64,000 nucleotides of DNA, taken from contig NZ_KB903449.1 in NCBI RefSeq assembly GCF_000379765.1, positions 179 to 64,178 of the forward strand. Reading direction: 5' to 3'. Positions within the stretch are counted from its first letter, which is position 1. Every line of letters begins with the position of its first letter. This document shows positions 56,696-64,000 of the stretch, in pieces. The stretch is from Flexithrix dorotheae DSM 6795 (GTDB taxonomy: Bacteria > Bacteroidota > Bacteroidia > Cytophagales > Flammeovirgaceae). The notes below the pieces were generated by a model that saw only the letters and a program-made list of their open reading frames with translations, searched no databases and had not been told where the DNA came from. The position numbers were made by a program, and so were the translations under genes.

Positions 56696-59600
56696 ATGAA
56701 TTGCCTTTTAACTTTCTCCTCTACCATTCCTTTAAGGCTAATCTGGGTATTTTTTGTCCTGCTAAAAATAGCTGACTTAAAAGCTCAGGAAATTGATTAC
56801 AGGTTTCGTCATATTTCTGTAAATGAAGGCCTGGCACATACCGATGCCAAAGCAATTATTCAGGATGAAAAAGGATTTATCTGGATTGGAACAAATGCAG
56901 GATTACAAAGGTATGATGGTAGAGAACTCAGGCTATATCTTAATGATGAAAATGAAGTAAATGCTGTTTATAATAACCGGATAATTTCCCTTAGTGAAGG
57001 CTATAACCATGTTTTATGGATCAGTACAGAAGGTGGATTAAAAAAGTTTGATTTACTTACCCACCAGTATATTCCGCTGTCCACCAATTTGAAAGTACCT
57101 TTAAATGCATTGAAATCGGATGTTTTCCGCACTTTTCCCATTTCAGAAAATCAAATTCTTGTTTTTAGTGCTAATGCCCTGGAACTCCTGGAGATCAGAC
57201 AGGATATCGTGATAAAATGCGAAACTATTTATGAAACTGAACATAAGGAGAATTTTGCATCCTATAGCATTGGAAGGGATGAATCGGGGAAAATTTGGGC
57301 TGCAACCGAAAGGGGGTTATTATCCGTTGATTCTAATGAAAAATCAGCACGGTTATTTCCTGTGACTTTAAATGATGAAGTTCAAAACCTGACGTCAGGC
57401 TTTACCTTTCATGAAAATTATTTATATCTGGCCAGTGGAGATCGGTTGCTAAGGAAACCTGTTGATCAAATTAATGAAAATGCATCCTCTATTGAATTTG
57501 AATTTTTCCCCATTTCCTGGGAAATATTGCTGGGAAATGATGGAAATGAATCTACTAAATTAATCCATCAGGTTTATTCCGGGAAGGATAATATTCTTTG
57601 GCTGGGTACTTCACTTGGGTTGCTAAAATTTAATATTGATGACCCAAAGTCAAAAAGCCTTTTATTTCAATCAAGTGATTATGACCTGTCCAGTTTGTCT
57701 TCAGACCAGATCAGTTCCATTTTTATAGATCGGGGAAACTCTCTATGGGTAGGAACCTTTGGAGGGGGTGTAAATGTGTTAAACCTGAATGAAAAACTAT
57801 TTTATCTGCTTACCAGAAATCTGGAAAATAAGGACAATACCCTAACAGATCATTTTGTAAGAGCAATTCTGGAGGATGAAAAAGGTAACTTATGGATTGG
57901 TACAAAAGAACATGGAATAAACATCTACAATTATGATTCTAAAAAATATTCCTATCTCTTTCATGAGGAAGGGAATAAAAACAGTCTGGTGAGTGATAGA
58001 ATCAGATGTCTGGCTAAGGACCATAAAGACAATATCTGGATTGGCACCACTGATGGCCTTTGTGTTTACAACCAGAATTCTAATAATTTCCATCATCTTA
58101 AAAGTGATGCAAACGATCTCAACAGTATTTCTGAAAATGTTATCTATGCCCTTGATATAGATAAGTTTGGGCAGATTTGGGCTGGTTCATGGCACGATGG
58201 CCTGAATATTATTCATTACAATTCCCACCTGGATTATAAAATTCAGCAACTCTCCTCCAAAACCTTGGGCAGCCTGTTATCTTCAAACGAAATCACTTTC
58301 ATTTATGCAGATAAGGAATTACCCGAAGTGATGGTGGGTACCAAAAACGGGTTGAACCATATTCTTTTAAATGAGCAGGGTCAGATCAACAAAATCATTC
58401 ACTATCAGGTGGATTCGGCCAAATCTGATCAGTTAAGTTCCGCTTTTATATGGCCAATTGTGAAAGAGGATAAAAATAATTACTGGGTTGGCACCCTGGG
58501 AGGTGGATTAAATAAACTCCAAATTGACAGAGAAACAGGCAATTACCGGGCAGAAACTTATAAAATGAATGAAGGAGCCCCTTCAAATGATATAGAAAGC
58601 CTGCTCATGGATGACCAGGGAAATTTATGGCTTGGTGGCAGAGGTTTAGCCAAATTTGACCCAAAATCAAAAGAATTTACAAAATATGATGTGGATGATG
58701 GTTTGCAGGGTAACAGCTTTAAAATCGGTTCTCAGTTTAAATCCAAATCAGGTATGTTATTTTTTGGAGGAACAAAAGGCCTGTCCTATTTCCATCCTGA
58801 TTCCATTATCATAAGTCAACAGAAAACAACTACGGTCTTTACCGATTTTTTTGTAAACGGCAAGAGAGTAATTCCAGGAGAATTTTTTAATTCCGAAATA
58901 GAAATTTTAGAAAATGATATCAATTATACTTCAAGGATTGCATTAAATCATAATGAGAATAATTTTGGATTTCGCTTTGCTGCATTGGATTATACAAATG
59001 CCCAGGGAAATAAATTCAGATATAAACTGGAAGGCTTTGACCAAAACTGGCATGAGATAGATGCCTACAATCCTGAAGCGACTTATTCTAATCTAGATTA
59101 TGGAGATTATACCTTTTGGGTGGTAAGTTCTAATAATGATGGACTTTGGAATAATAAACCAGTTTCGGTAGCCATCAGTATTGTCCCCCCCTGGTGGAAT
59201 ACACCAATGGCTAAAATCATTTATGGCCTGGCCGGACTTTTATTGATTTCCGGACTTTTCCTGTTTCAAAGAAAATGGTACCATTTAAAAAGGGACTTCG
59301 AAATTTCAATGGTAGAAGAAAGAAAAATGGAAGAAATGCACCAAATGCGTCTTCAGTTTTTTACTAATATTTCACATGAATTTAAAACACCTCTAACCTT
59401 AATTTCCGGTCCTTTGCAGAAATTGATGCATAACCAGGTTTCTGAAGCAGATCGGATAAAATATTACAAACTCATTGATAAAAATGCCAGTCGCCTGCTC
59501 AACCTGATTAACGAATTAATGGATTTCAGAAAGGTAGAAACAGGCACATTAAAGTTGAAAGCGATTGAAGGAGATCTCTACAAATTTGTGAATGATACGG

Positions 59601-60994
59601 CTGTTGGATTTGAAGACATCATCAATCAAAAGCAATTAAATTTTAATATTGAAACGAATTGGGAAGATGAAAAAATTTGGTTCGATCCCGGAGTGGTGGA
59701 AAAAATCATTATGAACCTCATTTACAATGCCATTCGATATACAGAACCAGGAGGAAATATCACTGTTGGGGTTTATTCCGAACAACCCAAAAGCCTCTGT
59801 GACTATGCTCATTGTCACACCATCACTTCAGATTTTCGTGCAGATGCATACGTATGGATAAAAGTGTCTGATTCGGGAATCGGGATAAGTCCAGAAGCTA
59901 TTTCCCTTATTTTTGACCGGTATTATCGGATAACAGGAGATAAGAAGAATCACCTGGGTTCTGGTGTGGGGCTGGCCCTAGTAAAAAGCTTGGTAGGTTT
60001 ACACAAAGGAGATATCCATGTTTACAGTGAGAAAGAAAAAGGTACGGATTTTTTTATAGCACTACCGAAAGGAAAAGCCCACCTGAGTGAGGAGGAGATT
60101 CAGGAAATCACCAAACCAGGCAATTTGGAATTAAGCACTTCTTCAGTCTCGGAAGATGAACCTATTGACTTAAAAACTGAGGATTTTGAAGCAGAACCAA
60201 CCCTGAAAGGAGAAACCCCTACTCTACTCATTGTGGAAGACAACGAGGAGTTAAGATTTTTCCTCAAAGAATGCTTTCAGCATGACTACAATGTAATTGA
60301 AGCAGAGGATGGATTAGTGGGATATAAAAAGGCCCTGGAACATTTTCCAGACTTGGTTATCAGCGATATTATTATGCCAAATAGAAATGGGGTAGAACTT
60401 TGTAAAATGCTTAAGGAAAATATGGATACCTGTCATATCCCGGTAGTTCTATTAACAGCAAAATCTTCGGAGGATAGTCAATTGGAGGGCACTACATCTG
60501 GTGCAGATCAATATATTTCCAAACCTTTTAACCTGGAAATATTAAAAGCAAAGGTGACTAACATTCTGAAATCACGAGAAATTTTAAGAGAACGATATGT
60601 CAATAATTCATTGCTGGAATATAGAGAGCTGGCCAATAACCAGAAAGACAGGGAATTTATGGACAAACTTGTGACCATAATTGAAGAACGATTAAGCGAT
60701 ACAGAACTAAATATTGAAAAAATATGCAGGGAGGTTGGACTGGGGAGAACCAAACTTTACAATAAGATTAAAGCCATTACCGGAGAATCAATCGGGCAAT
60801 TTATAAAAAAAATGAGGATGAAAAAATCTTCTGAAATATTGCTTAGTGAGGATGTAAGCGTTACAGAAGTAATGTATCAGGTTGGGATTCAAAGTCAATC
60901 TTATTTTACCAAATCCTTTAAGGCTGAATTTGGCATTACCCCTGCCCAATATGCCAAATCAATGATGGAAAACCAGAAGTCTTTGGATAGTTAA
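56696..60994 (+). CDS. hybrid two-component system sensor/regulator (HTCS, AraC output)
   Basis: From the ATG at 56696 (the TTG at 56690 is two codons earlier) the 1,432-residue protein has a signal peptide, 14-bladed-type reg_prop beta-propeller (about 30-760, repeats such as DEKGFIWIGTNAGL and DEKGNLWIGTKEHGI), a Y_Y_Y domain (about 760-830), a membrane helix (about 840-860, YGLAGLLLISGLFLFQ), HisKA with H894 in NISHEFKTPLTLI, HATPase_c, a receiver domain with D1224 in VISDIIMPNRNG, and an AraC-type DNA-binding domain (about 1320-1425). It senses an oligosaccharide in the periplasm and directly activates locus genes. It ends the plus-strand run. Confidence 0.95.
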   Translation: MNCLLTFSSTIPLRLIWVFFVLLKIADLKAQEIDYRFRHISVNEGLAHTDAKAIIQDEKGFIWIGTNAGLQRYDGRELRLYLNDENEVNAVYNNRIISLSEGYNHVLWISTEGGLKKFDLLTHQYIPLSTNLKVPLNALKSDVFRTFPISENQILVFSANALELLEIRQDIVIKCETIYETEHKENFASYSIGRDESGKIWAATERGLLSVDSNEKSARLFPVTLNDEVQNLTSGFTFHENYLYLASGDRLLRKPVDQINENASSIEFEFFPISWEILLGNDGNESTKLIHQVYSGKDNILWLGTSLGLLKFNIDDPKSKSLLFQSSDYDLSSLSSDQISSIFIDRGNSLWVGTFGGGVNVLNLNEKLFYLLTRNLENKDNTLTDHFVRAILEDEKGNLWIGTKEHGINIYNYDSKKYSYLFHEEGNKNSLVSDRIRCLAKDHKDNIWIGTTDGLCVYNQNSNNFHHLKSDANDLNSISENVIYALDIDKFGQIWAGSWHDGLNIIHYNSHLDYKIQQLSSKTLGSLLSSNEITFIYADKELPEVMVGTKNGLNHILLNEQGQINKIIHYQVDSAKSDQLSSAFIWPIVKEDKNNYWVGTLGGGLNKLQIDRETGNYRAETYKMNEGAPSNDIESLLMDDQGNLWLGGRGLAKFDPKSKEFTKYDVDDGLQGNSFKIGSQFKSKSGMLFFGGTKGLSYFHPDSIIISQQKTTTVFTDFFVNGKRVIPGEFFNSEIEILENDINYTSRIALNHNENNFGFRFAALDYTNAQGNKFRYKLEGFDQNWHEIDAYNPEATYSNLDYGDYTFWVVSSNNDGLWNNKPVSVAISIVPPWWNTPMAKIIYGLAGLLLISGLFLFQRKWYHLKRDFEISMVEERKMEEMHQMRLQFFTNISHEFKTPLTLISGPLQKLMHNQVSEADRIKYYKLIDKNASRLLNLINELMDFRKVETGTLKLKAIEGDLYKFVNDTAVGFEDIINQKQLNFNIETNWEDEKIWFDPGVVEKIIMNLIYNAIRYTEPGGNITVGVYSEQPKSLCDYAHCHTITSDFRADAYVWIKVSDSGIGISPEAISLIFDRYYRITGDKKNHLGSGVGLALVKSLVGLHKGDIHVYSEKEKGTDFFIALPKGKAHLSEEEIQEITKPGNLELSTSSVSEDEPIDLKTEDFEAEPTLKGETPTLLIVEDNEELRFFLKECFQHDYNVIEAEDGLVGYKKALEHFPDLVISDIIMPNRNGVELCKMLKENMDTCHIPVVLLTAKSSEDSQLEGTTSGADQYISKPFNLEILKAKVTNILKSREILRERYVNNSLLEYRELANNQKDREFMDKLVTIIEERLSDTELNIEKICREVGLGRTKLYNKIKAITGESIGQFIKKMRMKKSSEILLSEDVSVTEVMYQVGIQSQSYFTKSFKAEFGITPAQYAKSMMENQKSLDS

Positions 60995-61555
60995 ACTGAA
61001 GCTTTATTGGTTTTCCCAAAGTCCATTTGAATTATAATCCCTGAAATTACGCTAATTGGTTAGGGAAACCAGCCAATAAATTTGGTAGGCACTTTCAGTT
61101 TATTTTTGTGGGGTAAAAAAATATGGATTCCCATTGCATATCCCCTTTGTTGGCTACTCTCTACCAAAAATTCATGTTAAGTAAGTGCTTGGACAGAAAT
61201 AATTATCTTATACTTTGCCATAACTAATTGATACTGAGATAGAGTTGCTCACCATTAAAAAAGTAAAGGTACTTAGTAATTCAAAAATAATCGTGTCTTA
61301 TTTTGCCAAAAAAGACTGATAGAGAGATTAATTCTTCTCGGAAATAATAGTACCCGGTGTGGAGCACTAATACTTAATAAGTTTAAGAAACAGGACCTGT
61401 TTTGTTTCCATTTGAAAAAGTAGTTTAAAAACCTGAAATAGCCTGAATAATTAAAAAATTAAAGGGGTTATCACCTACTGATAGGATTTGTATCTTTCCT
61501 TTCAAAAAAAAGCCCTCCAATATGAAGGGCTTTTAAATTACCAATAAGCCTATAG
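60995..61555. other. intergenic region between two loci
   Basis: This 561-bp AT-rich stretch holds no gene. A TTG (61190-61192) and TATACTTTG (61213-61221) resemble a promoter. AAACAGG-A-CCTGTTT (61388-61402) is a small palindrome. The minus-strand terminator lies at its right end. Confidence 0.4.
61508..61534 (-). terminator. intrinsic terminator of the DUF5017-like gene
   Basis: AAAAGCCCT and AGGGCTTTT form a 9-bp stem with a 9-base loop. On the minus strand a T run follows. It lies 22 bases past the stop at 61556. Confidence 0.85.
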
Positions 61556-62680
61556 CTATTCTCCTATAGTGACCTGTAATTTGCCAAACATTCGCTTGAC
61601 ATCATATTCGTTGACAATATCTCTACTTTCTTCATAACTGCCATTGTAGACTTTATCTCCCACATTAGTAGCTATTGCAGTTGCTTCATAAACCCCTGGC
61701 GTAGCATAAATATAAGACCAGAATTCTACGCCTTCATTGTTAGTAATTGGTATCCCAAACCCTGTATCGAAGTTTCCATAATAGGTTTGCCCTACTTTTA
61801 AGGTTTTAAAATAAACGCCTCCTGAGTAGGACTCGTAAGGAGCAGGACGACTTTCAGAAAAGGAAAAATCAGTCGTAAGTTTAGTCAGTTTCCACTCTTC
61901 AGGGTTTCCATTTTCTGCTACCCATTCCTCATAAAATATACCCAAATCAATGGTTGCTTTAAAATAAGCCGTGTTGGCTATGGTACTCGGAGTTCCTGTT
62001 CCATCCAGATTATTGATGGTGAAAAAATTATCAATATTGGCCAATGCACCTTCAGATAATCCTATCCCATTAAATTCCGGAAAAAAATAAACATTAGCCA
62101 AATCGAATGTATTATTGGGATCCAATCTCATGTTTATGGTAATCGTTCTGCTATCGGTTTCATCATCAGCATTACCCAAAATATTCTCCGGAGTGATTAC
62201 CATGTTTGCCTGGCTACCCGCATTCACATTAATTTTATAGGCATAAGTAACCTGATCCTTATCATCAATGGGCTCAGCAATTACTCCCTCAAAAGTTAAA
62301 GCATTGGGTGATTTTTGTTCAGCTACAGCCCTTCTGAAATCGATGTCAAATTGGGTATGAGAAGAGCGAACTGGCCTGTAAATAATTTCATCAGAATTTG
62401 TGCCTACCATATTGAGCGCACTTTTATCAAAATCATGATTTTCGTCACCGGGAAAGATTGAAAGCAACTCTGCTTCATGATTTATCCGAAAAACCACACA
62501 ATCTCCTGCCAAAATAATTCCATTGGAAGGAATCCATTGCCCTCCTTCAATTCTATACACCTGATCGATATTTAAACTTGCCGATGGTTCTATAGCTTCA
62601 TCTTCCCTACATGACCCCAGACATAGTCCAAGTGCCAAGATCAGCCACCACAATTTTATATTTTTAGTTATATTTTCCAT
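61556..62680 (-). CDS. DUF5017-like surface lipoprotein (SusE/F position)
   Basis: The 374-residue lipoprotein (LGLCLGSC) has an N-terminal PKD-like stretch with ILAGDCVVFRINHEAELLSI and FPGDENHDFD, resembling the DUF5017 family, a middle beta-rich region and a C-terminal WSYIYATPGVYEATAIATN. Its place directly after a SusD gene (33-base gap) is the place where SusE/F-type glycan-binding proteins occur. It belongs to a second locus running leftward from outside the window. Confidence 0.7.
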   Translation of the reverse strand: MENITKNIKLWWLILALGLCLGSCREDEAIEPSASLNIDQVYRIEGGQWIPSNGIILAGDCVVFRINHEAELLSIFPGDENHDFDKSALNMVGTNSDEIIYRPVRSSHTQFDIDFRRAVAEQKSPNALTFEGVIAEPIDDKDQVTYAYKINVNAGSQANMVITPENILGNADDETDSRTITINMRLDPNNTFDLANVYFFPEFNGIGLSEGALANIDNFFTINNLDGTGTPSTIANTAYFKATIDLGIFYEEWVAENGNPEEWKLTKLTTDFSFSESRPAPYESYSGGVYFKTLKVGQTYYGNFDTGFGIPITNNEGVEFWSYIYATPGVYEATAIATNVGDKVYNGSYEESRDIVNEYDVKRMFGKLQVTIGE

Positions 62681-62713
62681 ATTTATTTAATTTAGTTTTT
62701 AAACCATATCTAA

Positions 62714-64000
62714 TTAATAACCAGGATTTTGACTGAGTTTTGGATTGGCATCCAGCTGACCCTGGGGAATTGGCAACAGGTATCCCCTGCTTTGAAAAGT
62801 AGGTGCATTCCTGGCAATGGTTTCAATTTGACCTTCAGTTCCGGCAGGATTTTGTGCATTAAAATTTCCCGCATAAAATCGAGGAGTCATATTTAGAGGT
62901 GCTGATGGATAATCGGCATTTGTATAAACAGCGGCTGCTTCCGAAGCTTCCACAAACTTATCTCTCCTGACAAGATCAAACCACCTTGAATTCATCTCAC
63001 CCACCAATTCTTTTGCACGCTCATAAAGAATTTCATTTCTAAATGCCGCCTGTTCACTTCCATAATTTCTAACAGGCAAACACGAAGCACAATTCAGGGT
63101 AATGTCTGTTCCACTATTGTCCTGACCATAAAAACCGGGCTTCCAGTCGGGCACAGCTTCAGAAGTGGTTTTAACTGGCAATCCTGCATCATAATCATGT
63201 ACTACTCTACCCTCCGCTGAATTTCTGGCTCTGGCTCTTACCAAATTAACAGCATCCCACGCAGAGGCACTATTAACATCGAAGCTTCCTTCCAGGTCCG
63301 CAACAGTTCTATCTCCGGTTGGAGTATAAGTGCCTGGCCCACCATTTACTTCATTATAGGCTTCGGCAAACATTAAGTAAACATCAGCCATACGGATTAC
63401 CTGTAAATCAATTCCCCTCAGGCCGGAAAGGTAGCCATTTGGTACAGGATAAAGACGATATTTGGCCAGAAATAATCTTCCTTCCCGGCCATTTGTTCTC
63501 CTTCTTACATTCTCCCATTTGACTGAATCTACATTTCCTGAGCCATCATCTACTTCAGATAACCTCACATATTGCAGGTATTCTGGTGCATATAAACTTG
63601 CTTCCTGACCCAAACCATTTACAAAAGTACCATTGGAAATTCCCCCTCTGATATTTGTCCAGTACATCCTAACCGAATCCCCCGGATCCCAGATATGATA
63701 ATTGTATCTGGACATTCTGTGTGTTCCTCCCGTGGTTCCTCCAAAATCCTGAGTGTTATCCTCAAGCCCGGGAATCCCATTCCATTCATCTCCCAGTTTA
63801 ATGTCGGTAGCATCCACTGCTGGGCTGGATTTAAGCTTCCATAACCCTTCCCTTTGAATTAATTCGGCATTGGGATGAAAAATATCCGGGAAATACCCAT
63901 TTAAATTGAATCGCTTTGCCCCAATTACTTCCTTGCATAAAGCCAACACCTTTTGAAAATCTTCCGGCATATCATATTGGCTGCCACGGGCTAAATAAAC
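62714..64000 (-). CDS. SusD/RagB-like protein, C-terminal part (cut by window edge)
   Basis: The frame is open to the last base, where it reads VYLARGSQYDMPEDFQKVL, so the true start is beyond the window. SusD features in the 429 residues present are IQVIRMADVYLMFAEAYNEV, EILYERAKELVGEMNSRWFD, LVRRDKFVEASE and the C-terminal YLLPIPQGQLDANPKLSQNP. It binds glycan at the cell surface with a SusC not seen here. It is followed by the DUF5017-like lipoprotein gene. Confidence 0.93.
   Translation of the reverse strand, partial: VYLARGSQYDMPEDFQKVLALCKEVIGAKRFNLNGYFPDIFHPNAELIQREGLWKLKSSPAVDATDIKLGDEWNGIPGLEDNTQDFGGTTGGTHRMSRYNYHIWDPGDSVRMYWTNIRGGISNGTFVNGLGQEASLYAPEYLQYVRLSEVDDGSGNVDSVKWENVRRRTNGREGRLFLAKYRLYPVPNGYLSGLRGIDLQVIRMADVYLMFAEAYNEVNGGPGTYTPTGDRTVADLEGSFDVNSASAWDAVNLVRARARNSAEGRVVHDYDAGLPVKTTSEAVPDWKPGFYGQDNSGTDITLNCASCLPVRNYGSEQAAFRNEILYERAKELVGEMNSRWFDLVRRDKFVEASEAAAVYTNADYPSAPLNMTPRFYAGNFNAQNPAGTEGQIETIARNAPTFQSRGYLLPIPQGQLDANPKLSQNPGY

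Noticed and set aside
1-64000. CRISPR arrays, tRNA or rRNA genes
   Set aside because: No regularly spaced direct repeats, cloverleaf-like sequences or rRNA segments were noticed on reading.

Overview
The window comes from a Bacteroidota chromosome, most likely a marine or aquatic member of the Cytophagales/Cyclobacteriaceae. This is inferred from SusC/SusD pairs, FecR/ECF-sigma control, a one-protein hybrid two-component regulator with propeller repeats, many sulfatases, AT-rich intergenic DNA with few Shine-Dalgarno sequences, and TAnnTTTG-type promoter elements. Most of the window is devoted to breaking down a sulfated polysaccharide.

Left block (1-13.7 kb). An IS256-family transposase is cut by the window edge. 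It is followed by minus-strand genes for a tandem GH43 protein, a sulfatase with a PA14-like tail and a GH95 alpha-fucosidase-type enzyme, then a LacI-type repressor. Divergent from the repressor are a sodium:solute symporter, a translationally coupled FAD oxidoreductase and a GH16 enzyme. Three 12-bp LacI-type operators lie just upstream of the repressor's real start, so this block looks like a sugar-induced regulon with autoregulation.

Middle block (13.8-30.4 kb). This is mostly housekeeping and signalling: isocitrate dehydrogenase with an NAD-type cofactor motif, a TonB-dependent receptor, a membrane-bound LytTR regulator, a PadR regulator with an FtsX/MacB-type permease and two clear operator palindromes, a TPR histidine kinase with a NarL-type response regulator, several unknown proteins, and an AraC regulator next to a small membrane protein. 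Around position 28,020 two gene fragments meet head to head with no intergenic DNA, which looks like a rearrangement scar.

Right block (30.5-61 kb). This is one large polysaccharide utilization locus: ECF sigma factor, FecR anti-sigma, SusC with an STN signalling domain, SusD, pectin-acetylesterase-like esterase, GH43, GH2, DUF1080 (3-keto-glycoside hydrolase family), a GH28/GH49-like beta-helix enzyme, three sulfatases, a DUF5060 glycosidase-like protein, a sodium/sugar symporter, two GH27 enzymes and a hybrid two-component sensor/AraC regulator. The enzyme set suggests a sulfated, acetylated, galactose-containing glycan with fucose or L-galactose, arabinose/xylose-type and possibly uronic acid side groups. 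The exact substrate cannot be read from sequence. SusCD would import oligosaccharides, periplasmic and surface lipoprotein hydrolases and sulfatases would trim them, and the symporters would take up monosaccharides. Control appears twofold (sigma/FecR/SusC and the hybrid sensor).

Right edge (61.5-64 kb). On the minus strand are a DUF5017-like surface lipoprotein and the C-terminal part of a second SusD, the tail of another locus that continues outside the window. No tRNA, rRNA or CRISPR array was recognised.
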